From the NCBI RefSeq assembly GCF_003347595.2, contig NZ_QCZK02000041.1, positions 1-64,000 on the forward strand: DNA of 64,000 nucleotides. The letters run 5' to 3'. Below the pieces are notes generated by a model, which was not told the DNA's origin, ran no database searches, and saw only the letters and a list, made by a program, of their open reading frames with translations. A program made the position numbers and the translations under genes. This document shows, in pieces, positions 25,098-34,183 of the stretch (position 1 is the first letter of the stretch; each line of letters begins with the position of its first letter). The stretch is from Botryobacter ruber (lineage in GTDB: Bacteria; Bacteroidota; Bacteroidia; Cytophagales; Hymenobacteraceae).

Positions 25098-26219
25098 TTA
25101 CTGCAGCAGGCTCTCCAGTTTCTCCTCCAGGGCTGCTCCGCGCAGGTTTTTAGCGATGATCTTGCCTTCCTTGTCCAGCAGGATGGTCTGCGGGATAGCG
25201 TTTACACCGTAGAGCTGGGCGGCGCTGCTCTGCCAGCCTTTCAGGTCGGATACGTGGGGCCAGGTGAGGTTATCGGCCTGAATGGCTTTTTTCCACTTAT
25301 CCTCCGACTGATCCAGCGACACGCCGAAAATTTCGAAGCCTTTGTCTTTGTACTTGTTGTACATGCGCACCACGTTCGGGTTTTCCTGGCGGCAGGGGCC
25401 GCACCAGGAGGCCCAGAAATCAACCAGCACATACTTACCACGCAACGACGAGAGCGACATCATATCGCCATCTGGTGTAGGCAAGGTAATGTCGGGCGCT
25501 ACCGCACCCACCGCTGTGCTGCGCAGCCCTTTCAGGCGCTCGTTCAGCATCGCGGTATATTTGGAGTCGGGAAGCTTTTCGGTGTAGAGGGTGGCCATGC
25601 TGTCGGCGAAAGCGAAATCGTTGTTCGGGTCGACCAGGTTCAGCGTACCGAAAACCGATACCACCGATCCCGGATGTTTGGCCAGGAAGGCTTTCTTCTC
25701 TTTCTGCAGCTCAAAATACTCTTCCCGGATATTCTCTGCTTCGTCTGTTTTGCCTTCTGCCATAGCCTGGTTAAAGCGCTCCCCGAGTGCCTGCTCTTTT
25801 TTGGCAGACTCCTGTACCAGCGTATTCAGCTCCTGGAAGAGTTTGGAATCTTCAGAGCCTTCTATTTTAACCGGGTTTGCAATATTGTTGGCATCGGCAA
25901 CCACCTCAATTTTCTTGTTGTCCACCACCAGGAAGAAGCCTTTCTGACGGTCCAGGCCTACCTGGTAAAAGGTTGGCTCTTTTACGGTGCCTTCAAATTT
26001 GAAGCTGCCGTCTTTGCCTATTTCAGAGGTATCGCGGGCAATGAACTGGCTTTCGCCAAGCTCAAATAAATAGATGCTGCCATTCTCGGGCGCATTCTGC
26101 AGTTTACCAAGAATTTCAAAAGAATTGCTGCCATTAGCAACCTTCTTGTTTCCCTGGCAAGCTCCCAGCAGTGCCACAGCCGAAGCCAGCACCACAAACT
26201 TACTGAATCTCATTTTCAT
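25098..26219 (-). CDS. thioredoxin-like lipoprotein with DUF4369 domain (TlpA/ResA type)
   Basis: A 373-residue predicted lipoprotein (signal peptide, lipobox LLGAC) with an N-terminal DUF4369-like beta domain (about residues 32-130), a charged helical linker (about 130-185) and a C-terminal AhpC/TSA-thioredoxin domain. The active site WASWCGPC has C273 and C276. This is the common Bacteroidota TlpA-like thiol-disulfide oxidoreductase of the periplasm, probably reducing or exchanging disulfides of envelope proteins. It starts only 3 bases after the gatB stop codon, so the two are co-transcribed though functionally unrelated. Confidence 0.88.
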   Translation of the reverse strand: MKMRFSKFVVLASAVALLGACQGNKKVANGSNSFEILGKLQNAPENGSIYLFELGESQFIARDTSEIGKDGSFKFEGTVKEPTFYQVGLDRQKGFFLVVDNKKIEVVADANNIANPVKIEGSEDSKLFQELNTLVQESAKKEQALGERFNQAMAEGKTDEAENIREEYFELQKEKKAFLAKHPGSVVSVFGTLNLVDPNNDFAFADSMATLYTEKLPDSKYTAMLNERLKGLRSTAVGAVAPDITLPTPDGDMMSLSSLRGKYVLVDFWASWCGPCRQENPNVVRMYNKYKDKGFEIFGVSLDQSEDKWKKAIQADNLTWPHVSDLKGWQSSAAQLYGVNAIPQTILLDKEGKIIAKNLRGAALEEKLESLLQ

Positions 26220-26222
26220 TTT

Positions 26223-27680
26223 TTATGCATTTAGTCCTTCACGAAGCAATTGGTTAGCCACCTTCGGGTCAGCTTTTCCTTTTGTCTTCTTCATGATATC
26301 TCCCATAAACATGCCAATTAAGGACTGCTTACCGGCTTTATACTCTGCCACCTTCTTCGGGTTGGCAGCCAATACCTCAGCCACTACCTTCTGCAGCGAA
26401 TCGCTGTCGGAGTCCTGCAGCAGGTTACGCTCTACAGCTACCTGGTGCGGCGACATGCCCGGGTGCTCTAACAGGTACGGGAATATCTTTTTAGCAGCTA
26501 CCGAATGGCTTACTTTGTTCTCATCCACGAGCGCCACGATCTCGGCAATGCTTTCGGGCTGCAGCGGGAAATCCTTCATGTGCAGCTGCAGTTCGTTCAG
26601 GTACGATTTTACCGGTCCCATTACCCAGTTGGAAGCTGCCTTGTAATTTTTGGTGTGCTTGCAAAGCTCCTCAAAGTATAACGCAATTTCTTTGGTATCG
26701 GTTAGCACGGCAGCATCGTACTCGGGCAAACCAAAGTCGTTTACGAACTTATTGTAAAGCGCCTGCGGCAGGCTTGGCATGCTGGACTGGATGCGGTTGA
26801 GCCACTCCTTCTCGATAACCAGCGGCGGCAGGTCCGGCTCCGGGAAGTAACGGTAATCGTTCATGGTTTCTTTGGAGCGCTGACCGGAGGTGGTGCCGGT
26901 GTTGGCATCGAACCCGCGGGTTTCGCCTTCTACCTGTCCGCCTGCTTCGATGATCTCGATCTGGCGTTCGATCTCGTGCTCAATGGCACGCTGCACGTTG
27001 CGGAAGGAGTTCATGTTTTTCACTTCCACTTTGGTACCGTACTTGTCGGCACCTTTCAGCATCACGGATACGTTGGCGTCGCAGCGGAGCGAGCCTTCTT
27101 CCATGTTGCCGTCGCAGATTTCGAGGTAGCGCACCAGGCGGCGGATCTCCACCATATAATTGTAGGCCTCGGTTGAATCGCGCAGGTCGGGCTCCGACAC
27201 GATCTCGATCAGCGGTACGCCGGCACGGTTGTAGTCTACCAGTGTTTCTGTTTCGCCGGGCAAGTGCATGGACTTGCCGGCATCTTCTTCCATGTGAATG
27301 CGGGTGATGCCGATGTGGCTGTCTTCGCCGTTTTCGTTTTTCACCACCAGGTGACCGTTCACGCAAATCGGTGTTTTGTCCTGCGTGAGCTGGTAGCCTT
27401 TCGGAAGGTCAGGATAGAAGTAGTTTTTACGGGCGTACACGTTGTGGCGTGTGATGTCGCAGTTGGTGGCAAGGCCCATTTTCACGGCCATCTCCACTAC
27501 TTTCTTGTTAATGCGCGGCAGCGTGCCCGGGTGCGCCAGCGTGATAACGCTCAGGTTGGTATTGGGCAGTCCGCCGTATTCTGCAGAATCGGAAGAATAG
27601 GCTTTGCTCTCGGTGAGCAGCTGGCAATGCACTTCCAGGCCTATCACGGCCTGGTACTTATCTCTGATCTCTGGATTCAT
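26223..27680 (-). CDS. gatB: Asp-tRNA(Asn)/Glu-tRNA(Gln) amidotransferase subunit B
   Basis: A 485-residue GatB subunit, which phosphorylates the tRNA-bound Asp or Glu and accepts ammonia from GatA, so that Gln-tRNA and/or Asn-tRNA are made indirectly. YQAVIGLEVHCQL (about 9-21), the LPKGYQLTQ loop, RAGVPLIEIVSEPD (about 151-164) and the C-terminal YqeY-like domain ending near ...NQLLREGLNA are typical. gatA and gatC are not in the window. The first 30 bases upstream hold no clear -7 box; a large palindromic element lies further upstream. Confidence 0.96.
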   Translation of the reverse strand: MNPEIRDKYQAVIGLEVHCQLLTESKAYSSDSAEYGGLPNTNLSVITLAHPGTLPRINKKVVEMAVKMGLATNCDITRHNVYARKNYFYPDLPKGYQLTQDKTPICVNGHLVVKNENGEDSHIGITRIHMEEDAGKSMHLPGETETLVDYNRAGVPLIEIVSEPDLRDSTEAYNYMVEIRRLVRYLEICDGNMEEGSLRCDANVSVMLKGADKYGTKVEVKNMNSFRNVQRAIEHEIERQIEIIEAGGQVEGETRGFDANTGTTSGQRSKETMNDYRYFPEPDLPPLVIEKEWLNRIQSSMPSLPQALYNKFVNDFGLPEYDAAVLTDTKEIALYFEELCKHTKNYKAASNWVMGPVKSYLNELQLHMKDFPLQPESIAEIVALVDENKVSHSVAAKKIFPYLLEHPGMSPHQVAVERNLLQDSDSDSLQKVVAEVLAANPKKVAEYKAGKQSLIGMFMGDIMKKTKGKADPKVANQLLREGLNA

Positions 27681-27709
27681 GTGTTTTTGTTTCGTCTTGT
27701 ACTATAGCT

Positions 27710-27733
27710 AAGGCTGTAGTGGCAGGTGCAGTA
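27710..27733 (+). repeat. dispersed TGGTGGCAG repeat, partial copy 10
   Basis: AAGGCTGTAGTGGCAGGTGC followed by AGTA: matches the central and 3' part of the repeat with the TGGTGGCAG core changed to TAGTGGCAG. It lies upstream of gatB. Confidence 0.55.
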
Positions 27734-27770
27734 CACTTACAAACCTCAACCTTGTCGGTTTTTCTATCAC

Positions 27771-28004
27771 TACTGCGGACAAGTCCTTCTTTGAAGGGGG
27801 TAGGGGGATGATGCACGGGCTGTGAAGTTATTCTTTTATACGCTAGTGCGAGCTTGTAGCTCGTACTACCATACCCTCTCCTTTAAGCTTAACTGTTCAC
27901 ATTTACCTGTAATGTAGTACGAGCTACAAGCTCGCACCAGCAATTATTTCCTGCAGGTGTAAGGCATCCCCCTGCCCCCTTCAAAGGGGGACTTGGATCG
28001 CAGT
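27771..28004. repeat. nested palindromic (MITE-like) element
   Basis: Two arms at 27771-27812 and 27963-28004 are imperfect inverted repeats of about 40 bases (shared words ACTGCG, CAAGTCC, TTTGAAGGGGG, AGGGGGATG). Inside them is a perfect 24-base inverted repeat, 27846-27869 against 27914-27937, built around GAGCTTGTAGCTC and GTACTAC. The AT-rich centre holds no reading frame. GTAGTACGAGCTACAAGCTCGC-type palindromes are familiar between genes in Bacteroidota. The element ends 4 bases before the alaS stop codon. Confidence 0.8.
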
Positions 28005-28008
28005 TATT

Positions 28009-30645
28009 TTATTTCACTAACTCTGTTTTTAATAACTCAATTGCTTTGGCAGGTACAGCCTGTAAGCCAGCTACGTCTTTGCCGCCTGCTGTGGCATAAA
28101 ACGGCTGACCGCCGCCGCCGCCTTTTATCTCTTTGGCGAGTTCGCGCACCAGCTGGCTGGCATTCAGTCTTTTATCCGACACCAGTTCATCCGATAGCAT
28201 AACGGCTATCTGTGGCTTTCCATCTATTTCGGCAGCCAGCACCAGCGCCATGTTGTCCAGGGACTGGCGCATGTCGAATGCCAGCTTCTTTAGATAGTCT
28301 GCTGTACTTACCTCCACTCGCTCTGCTACTACGTTTACGCCTTCTACCTGCTGCGCTTTCTGCACGAGGCTGTCTTTGAGGCTGGTCAGCTGCTTCAGTT
28401 CGAATTGTTCGAGCTGCTTCTGCAGCGCCTTATTTTCTTCCTGTAGCTTTTCTACGGCATGGGCGGTGTTGCTCTGGGTGCTGAGTACCTGGCGAACGGC
28501 ATGCAGCTCATCGAGCTGGCCCTGCACAAACTCCTCGGCAGCTGTAGCGGTTACCGCCTCGATGCGGCGCACACCGGCAGCTACCGAGCTTTCCGAAACG
28601 ATTTTGAAGTAGCCAATCTCGCCGGTGTTGTAAACGTGCGTGCCACCGCAAAGCTCTACGGAATGCTCCCGTCCAAACGAGATCACCCGCACAAAGTCAC
28701 CGTATTTTTCGCCGAACAGGGCCATGGCGCCCATGTCGCGGGCGTCGGCAATAGGGATGTTGCGCTGTTCTTCCAGCGGAATGGTTTCGCGGATGCGCTC
28801 ATTTACGATGGCTTCCACTTCGCGCAGTTCGGCATCCTCTACCTTGGTGAAATGCGAAAAGTCGAACCGCAGCACCTTCTCATTTACCAGCGACCCACGC
28901 TGTTGCACATGGTCGCCTAATACTTTTCTTAAAGCAGCATGCAGTAAGTGGGTGGCTGAGTGATTTTTACGTATGAAATTCCGGCGTATCGCATCAATTT
29001 CGCTGCGGAAAGGCGCCTCCACGTTCTGTGGCAGCTTGGAGGTGATGTGCAGGATCAGGTCGTTTTCCTTGCGGGTATCCAGCACCTCTACCTGCTCCGT
29101 GTCCGAAAGCAGGTACCCTCTGTCGCCCACCTGTCCGCCGCTTTCGGCGTAGAACGGCGTTTTGTCCAGCACGATCTGGTATTCGCTCTTGCTTTTTGTC
29201 TTTACCTGCCGGTACTTAACAATATGGGATTCAGCGGCATGATAGTCGTAGCCGATAAATTCCGTCGGCACGTCGGGCTGCACGATTACCCAGTCGCTCT
29301 GCTCGGTAGCGGAGGCGTTGCGGGAGCGGTTTTTCTGCTGCTCCATCTCCACACCGAAACCAGCTTCGTCAACTTTCAGGCCTTTTTCACGGGCGATCAG
29401 GGCGGTCAGGTCGAGCGGGAAACCAAAGGTATCATACAGTTCGAAGGCTGTTTTGCCGTCGATGGTGTTGTTGTTCTCTTTGAACTTATCCTCCAGCATG
29501 TCCAGGCGCTTGAGGCCGTTCTCCAGCGTGCGCAGGAACGCATTCTCCTCTTCCTCGATCACGCGCTGCACAAAGCTCAGCTGTGCTTTCAGCTCCGGGA
29601 ACACGTGCGCCAGCTGCTCGGCCAGCACCTCGGCCAGCTTGTACAGGAACGGCTTCTTGAAGTTGAGGAACGTGAAACCGTAGCGAACGGCACGACGCAG
29701 GATGCGGCGAATCACGTAACCCGCTTTGTTGTTCGACGGCAGCTGCCCGTCGGCAATGGCAAAGGCAATGGCCCGGATGTGGTCGGCGATCACACGGATA
29801 GCGATGTCGGTCTTTTCATTCTCGCCGTAATTTACGTCGGCCTCAACGGCGACAAAACGGATAAGCGGCTGGAAAACGTCGGTATCGTAGTTGGAGCGTT
29901 TGCCCTGGATGGCCATACACAAACGCTCGAAGCCCATACCCGTATCTACGTGCTGCGCAGGCAGTTTTACAAGCGAACCGTCGGCGAGGCGGTTGAATTC
30001 CATGAAAACGTTGTTCCAGATTTCGACTACCTGCGGGTGGTCGTTGTTCACGAGGTCGCGGCCAGGCACCTGGGCTATTTCTTCCTCGGAACGCAGGTCG
30101 ATGTGGATTTCGGAGCAGGGACCGCAGGGGCCAGTATCGCCCATTTCCCAGAAGTTGTCTTTCTTGGAGCCGAACAGGATGCGGTCTTCGGATACCATGG
30201 TTTTCCAGATAGCAAAAGCTTCGTCGTCACGCTCCAGGTTCTCTTTGGCATCGCCTTCGAACACCGACACGTACAGCCTGTCTTTGGGCAGCTGATACAC
30301 CTCAGTGAGCAGTTCCCAGGCCCACTCCAGCGCTTCCTTTTTGAAGTAATCGCCAAACGACCAGTTGCCGAGCATTTCGAACATGGTGTGGTGGTAGGTA
30401 TCGTAGCCTACTTCTTCCAGGTCGTTGTGCTTGCCGCTCACGCGGAGGCACTTCTGTGTATCGGCCACCCGCTTGTTGGGAGCAGGTTTGTTGCCCAGGA
30501 AGTAGTCTTTGAACTGGTTCATGCCTGCGTTGGTAAACATCAACGTAGGGTCATCTTTCACCACGATGGGTGCCGACGGAACGATCTGGTGTTCCTTGGA
30601 TGCAAAGAAGTCCAGAAACTTTTGTCTAATCTCAGCTGAGTTCAT
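28009..30645 (-). CDS. alaS: alanyl-tRNA synthetase
   Basis: An 878-residue alanyl-tRNA synthetase. The class II catalytic core occupies about residues 1-245 (MFTNAGMNQFKDYFLG and RLCMAIQG are visible). The editing domain has the zinc motif HSATH (about residue 562) and CGGTH (about residue 665). The C-terminal part has a coiled coil (about 725-765) and a C-Ala domain ending in the glycine-rich KGGGGGQPFYATAGGKD. Length is that of a complete enzyme (875 in E. coli). A monocistronic gene on the minus strand. Confidence 0.97.
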   Translation of the reverse strand: MNSAEIRQKFLDFFASKEHQIVPSAPIVVKDDPTLMFTNAGMNQFKDYFLGNKPAPNKRVADTQKCLRVSGKHNDLEEVGYDTYHHTMFEMLGNWSFGDYFKKEALEWAWELLTEVYQLPKDRLYVSVFEGDAKENLERDDEAFAIWKTMVSEDRILFGSKKDNFWEMGDTGPCGPCSEIHIDLRSEEEIAQVPGRDLVNNDHPQVVEIWNNVFMEFNRLADGSLVKLPAQHVDTGMGFERLCMAIQGKRSNYDTDVFQPLIRFVAVEADVNYGENEKTDIAIRVIADHIRAIAFAIADGQLPSNNKAGYVIRRILRRAVRYGFTFLNFKKPFLYKLAEVLAEQLAHVFPELKAQLSFVQRVIEEEENAFLRTLENGLKRLDMLEDKFKENNNTIDGKTAFELYDTFGFPLDLTALIAREKGLKVDEAGFGVEMEQQKNRSRNASATEQSDWVIVQPDVPTEFIGYDYHAAESHIVKYRQVKTKSKSEYQIVLDKTPFYAESGGQVGDRGYLLSDTEQVEVLDTRKENDLILHITSKLPQNVEAPFRSEIDAIRRNFIRKNHSATHLLHAALRKVLGDHVQQRGSLVNEKVLRFDFSHFTKVEDAELREVEAIVNERIRETIPLEEQRNIPIADARDMGAMALFGEKYGDFVRVISFGREHSVELCGGTHVYNTGEIGYFKIVSESSVAAGVRRIEAVTATAAEEFVQGQLDELHAVRQVLSTQSNTAHAVEKLQEENKALQKQLEQFELKQLTSLKDSLVQKAQQVEGVNVVAERVEVSTADYLKKLAFDMRQSLDNMALVLAAEIDGKPQIAVMLSDELVSDKRLNASQLVRELAKEIKGGGGGQPFYATAGGKDVAGLQAVPAKAIELLKTELVK

Positions 30646-30847
30646 GTATGGTTATCAAGCGTTTAGCTAATTAATGCTATACTTGTTGTTTAAGAAAAAA
30701 AATAATCTAATTTTTGCCTTACAGAAAATCAGTTTTCGGGGCTGCTCTGCCAGGCGCATTAATGGCAAAAGTAGCATATTTTACCTGTAATCAGTAGTAT
30801 TAATCCGAAAATTGTATTGTTCTGCATCCGGATAAAGAACAGCAGGT

Positions 30848-31192
30848 ATGCCTTATAAAGATAAAGAAATAGAGAAACAGTATTACACTATAGGCGAGGT
30901 AGCTACTATGTTCGAGGTCGCGCCTTCGCTTATCAGGTTCTGGGAAACCGAGTTTGAACAGCTGAAGCCCCGCAAAAGCAAGAAAGGCAACCGCCAGTTC
31001 ACGCCCAAAGACATAGAGGAACTGCGCACGATTTACCACCTGGTAAAGGAACGCGGCTATACGATTCAGGGGGCGAAGGAGGTGCTGAAGAACAAGGCTG
31101 TGCAGACCAAAGATAAAATCGAGATTATTCAGTCGCTGGAGAAGGTGAAGGCGTTTTTGGTGGGGGTTAAGGATCAGTTGGGGAAGGGGTAG
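30848..31192 (+). CDS. MerR-family transcriptional regulator
   Basis: A 114-residue small MerR-type regulator. YYTIGEVATMFEVAPSLIRF (about residues 12-31) is the helix-turn-helix, WETEFEQLKPRKSKKGNRQF the wing, followed by a short dimerisation helix. It has no effector-binding domain and no cysteine ligands for metal, so it is the short kind common in Bacteroidota. The GC-skewed tail (GEKVKAFLVGVKDQLGKG) is normal. It is divergent from alaS. Confidence 0.88.
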   Translation: MPYKDKEIEKQYYTIGEVATMFEVAPSLIRFWETEFEQLKPRKSKKGNRQFTPKDIEELRTIYHLVKERGYTIQGAKEVLKNKAVQTKDKIEIIQSLEKVKAFLVGVKDQLGKG

Positions 31193-31320
31193 GAAGCTAC
31201 TCAAATATTGTCATCCTGTAAAGGATCTTGTTGGAGAACAGCAGTACAACCTGCTACTGATTCCCTTTACTACTGTTGATGTAGAACAACAGGCTGTGCT
31301 GTTCCATCGTAAGCTTTCCT

Positions 31321-31401
31321 GTTCTTTTTGTCTTGATACAAAAAGAACCAAAAAAATCAAGACGAATTTGAACTCGCTGAACGCTCAAACAAAAATTCGT
31401 C
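31321..31401. repeat. hairpin-rich intergenic element
   Basis: GTTCTTTTTGT at 31321-31331 pairs perfectly with ACAAAAAGAAC at 31338-31348 around CTTGAT. GACGAATTT at 31361-31369 pairs with AAATTCGTC at 31393-31401. The sequence family (CTTTTTGTCTTGATACAAAAAG) is a widespread intergenic palindrome in Bacteroidota. It lies in the 298-base gap between merR and dprA and may terminate merR. Confidence 0.65.
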
Positions 31402-31490
31402 GTTTATGCACCTGGCTGGCGGCGGTGCTTCGTAGCCGGAGAAATTTTTGGTAATATATTCCTGGAGAAATTACTCCGCATTATCTTTTC

Positions 31491-32609
31491 ATGTCTGAGA
31501 ATTCTTTATATGAAGTAGCGCTCACACTGCTACCGGGTGTTGGCAAACTGACAGCGCGGCTGCTGGTGAGTTATTGTGGGTCGCCGAAGGCGGTGTTCTC
31601 TACGCCTCCGGGGAAGCTGATCAAGATTCCGGGATTGGGTGAGGGAACGGTGCGGAATATGGTGGCGGGCTTTAAACAGGCGCTTCTGGAGGCAGAGGGT
31701 ATCCTGAAGCAGGCGGAGGCGCACAATGTGCAAATATTATTCTATACATCAGCCGATTACCCCGACCGGCTTAAACAAATAGCCGATGCTCCTGCCCTGC
31801 TTTACTACCGGGGCCATGGCCACCTGAACCGCCGGCGCATCATCAGCATCGTAGGCACGCGCAAGCCTACGCCCTATGGGCAGAGCGTGACGGAACGCCT
31901 GGTCGAAGAACTGAAGCCGTACAAGGCGATGGTAGTGAGCGGACTGGCTTACGGCATTGATATTATCGCGCACCGGGCTGCGCTGCAGGCTGGACTGTCG
32001 ACTGTGGGTGTGATGGCTACTGGTCCGGAAACCGTTTACCCGGCCTTACACCGCAAATATGCCGAGAAGATGCAGGAGCAGGGCGGCCTGCTGACGGAAA
32101 ATATCTTTGGCACCAAACCTGACGCGCCCCGTTTCCCGGCAAGAAACCGAATTATTGCCGGCATGTCGGATTGTACCGTTGTGGTGGAAGCAGCCCTGAA
32201 AAGCGGCACCCTCATTACGGCCGACATCGCCCACAGCTACGACAAAGAAGTGATGGCCGTACCGGGCAACCTGACTTCTCCTGTTTCGGAAGGCACCAAC
32301 CACCTCATCAAAACAAACAAAGCAGCCGTGTATACGTCGGTGCAGGACCTGGTGGAGCTGCTGAACTGGGACCTGGAAGACGAAGCGCAGGTACGCAATG
32401 CAAAAAAAGCCCTCCTTAATACCGATGATTTTACACCGGACGAGCTGCGGGTGGTACAGGTACTGCAGCAAAGCAAAGAAGAGCACATGGACAATTTGAG
32501 CTGGAAAGCACAGGTGCCCGTAAGTCAGCTGGCGTCCCTCCTGCTCACACTGGAGTTCCGGGGCATTGTGAAGGCCATGCCGGGGAAACGCTTTGCGCTG
32601 GTGGGCTAA
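31491..32609 (+). CDS. dprA: DNA-processing protein DprA
   Basis: A 372-residue DprA/Smf protein, which binds incoming single-stranded DNA and loads RecA during natural transformation. It has an N-terminal HhH-like region (about 1-70, with ALTLLPGVGKLTARLL), the Rossmann core with IVGTRKPTPYGQ and VVSGLAYGIDIIAHRAAL (about 115-170), RNRIIAGMSD (about 218-227), and a C-terminal winged-helix domain (about 305-372). All regions are present, so it should be functional. It stands alone on the plus strand. Confidence 0.95.
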   Translation: MSENSLYEVALTLLPGVGKLTARLLVSYCGSPKAVFSTPPGKLIKIPGLGEGTVRNMVAGFKQALLEAEGILKQAEAHNVQILFYTSADYPDRLKQIADAPALLYYRGHGHLNRRRIISIVGTRKPTPYGQSVTERLVEELKPYKAMVVSGLAYGIDIIAHRAALQAGLSTVGVMATGPETVYPALHRKYAEKMQEQGGLLTENIFGTKPDAPRFPARNRIIAGMSDCTVVVEAALKSGTLITADIAHSYDKEVMAVPGNLTSPVSEGTNHLIKTNKAAVYTSVQDLVELLNWDLEDEAQVRNAKKALLNTDDFTPDELRVVQVLQQSKEEHMDNLSWKAQVPVSQLASLLLTLEFRGIVKAMPGKRFALVG

Positions 32610-32658
32610 TAAATCTAAGCTCCCCAAACAGCTGGAGCATTACAGAGACAATAGCAGA

Positions 32659-32690
32659 GCAGCAGAGGCTGTGGTGGCAGGTGCAGCAGA
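32659..32690 (+). repeat. dispersed TGGTGGCAG repeat, copy 11
   Basis: Clean copy: GCAGCAGA, GGCTGTGGTGGCAGGT, GCAGCAGA, with an 8-base direct repeat at its ends, followed by CTTTTTTAG. It lies between the convergent dprA and sugar isomerase-like genes. Confidence 0.88.
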
Positions 32691-32741
32691 CTTTTTTAGT
32701 AAAGGAAGCAGTAACATGTACCTGCAACTAAAGGAAAAAGA

Positions 32742-32787
32742 AACAGCCGCCTCCCTGTTCAGCAAAGCAAACGGGAAGGCGGCTGTT
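32742..32787. terminator. stem-loop between convergent genes
   Basis: AACAGCCGCCTCCC at 32742-32755 pairs with GGGAAGGCGGCTGTT at 32773-32787 with one extra base. It lies between the 3' ends of dprA and the minus-strand isomerase-like gene. Confidence 0.75.
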
Positions 32788-32810
32788 ACATGCATCCGGC
32801 GGCAACAGTA

Positions 32811-33734
32811 TTACACTTTTATGCCGATAGACTTCAGGTAAGACTGGCTTTCTTTTGCGCAATCCAGCGGAGTTTTATCTTTTTCTGGCACCTCGTCCAG
32901 CTCAATAATTCCCCAGCCTTTAAACTTAATTTCCTGCAGTGCCCTCACAACGCCGGGTATAAACAGGTCGCCCTGGCCCAGCTCAACAAATTTGTAGGCG
33001 CCGGCTCCCTGGTCCGGAGTAGCTTTCACATCCTTCAGGTGCAGCGCGGCAATCCGGTTTTTATATTGCCGGATGGCCTGTTCCGGGCTGCCGCCACCCT
33101 GGTGGTAATGCCCCAGGTCCAGCAGCAGCTTTACATTTTTTTCGTCGCAGCTATCCATGATAATATCCACCTCCTCCGGCGTCTGGCCCAGCTGGTGCAT
33201 GTGGTTGTGGTAGGTGGTCTGCACGCCATAGTCGAGCGTACGCTTCCCGATTTCGTTGAGCAGGCGCCCGTATTTTTTCAGATCGGCAGCGGTGGGCGCA
33301 CCTTCCTGAGGGCGGGAGGAGTTGGTAACCTGCATGTACTGACCGCCTAATTCCTCCACAAAACGGGCATTGGTCAGATGCTGTTGAATAACCTTTCTGT
33401 CGTTGCCGGTGTTGATGTTGGCATCGCCGCTGGAGAACATGCACAGCTCCAGTTTATGCCTGTCCATAATATCCCATAGCGCCTCCGGCCTTTTACCATA
33501 CTGTTTCATCACATCAGCCCGGAGTTGTATTCCCCTAAAACCAAGTGAAGCGATATCTTTGATAGCCTGTGTGTTATCGCCGCCCCAGGTAATGGCGGCA
33601 TAGCCGATTTTTAAACCAGGCACTACCTTTTTGAAAGCGGCACTCCCGGCCCCGGTCCATGAAATTAAGGGAAGCGCTAATGCTGCCATGCCAGCTTTGG
33701 CAATAAACTGTCTGCGTGATATTTCTGACGACAT
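32811..33734 (-). CDS. Tat-exported sugar phosphate isomerase/epimerase-like protein
   Basis: A 307-residue TIM-barrel protein of the xylose isomerase-like (AP endonuclease 2) superfamily. The N-terminus is a twin-arginine signal: SRRQFIAKAG followed by a hydrophobic stretch to about residue 30, so the protein is exported folded to the periplasm. In the barrel, metal-ligand-type residues are visible in HNHMHQ (about 175-180), LLLDLGHYHQGG and ELDEVPEKD near the C-terminus. Substrate is unknown; related Bacteroidota proteins are found in sugar catabolism. It stands alone. Confidence 0.82.
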   Translation of the reverse strand: MSSEISRRQFIAKAGMAALALPLISWTGAGSAAFKKVVPGLKIGYAAITWGGDNTQAIKDIASLGFRGIQLRADVMKQYGKRPEALWDIMDRHKLELCMFSSGDANINTGNDRKVIQQHLTNARFVEELGGQYMQVTNSSRPQEGAPTAADLKKYGRLLNEIGKRTLDYGVQTTYHNHMHQLGQTPEEVDIIMDSCDEKNVKLLLDLGHYHQGGGSPEQAIRQYKNRIAALHLKDVKATPDQGAGAYKFVELGQGDLFIPGVVRALQEIKFKGWGIIELDEVPEKDKTPLDCAKESQSYLKSIGIKV

Positions 33735-34183
33735 AAAGAAAAAGGGACTTTAGTATATGGAACAAAATTTATAGCGCTCAAAGGCCGATTCGCGGGAACC
33801 AACCCAATCATCCCCCACACAAACTACTAACACACAATATTTTATCCCGAAAGTAACACCACAATTATCAAATTACAAACAAACATTCATTATTCTTTAA
33901 AAGTTATAATTAATTGACATTCATTGGTATAAACTATATAACAAACTGCTGTTTTTATAAACATTTTAGGTAAAATTGAAATATAAAACAGCAGGAATTA
34001 AGGTATTTGCCCTATTCCTGACCAACAGGTTGCACCCTGTCTTTAAACCTGGAGCAGCAAAAAAGGCTTTTGAGAGCATGTGCCGGAATAAACAGGCGCG
34101 CCATTGCTGCAGTAGTTGTAATTCCAGGTTATCCTTTTTACTTTGGCCTGTAAACAGACTTATTCATACTACAATCCGCCAAC
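33735..34183. other. 449-base AT-rich divergent intergenic region
   Basis: Holds the promoters of the isomerase-like gene (minus) and of the pabC-like gene (plus). The middle part (about 33830-33980) is strongly AT-rich. TTACTTTGG at about 34138-34146 is an imperfect -7 box for the plus gene. No repeat or RNA was recognised. Confidence 0.5.

Larger units (their letters stand above)
27681..28008. other. 328-base region between alaS and gatB holding repeats
   Basis: Contains copy 10 of the dispersed repeat (27710-27733) and a nested inverted-repeat element (27771-28004). No gene is seen. Confidence 0.7.

Noticed and set aside
28960..30639. 559-residue open frame on the plus strand opposite alaS
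   Set aside because: It is an antisense shadow of a long, codon-biased gene; alaS has full motifs and length, and this frame has no recognisable domain.
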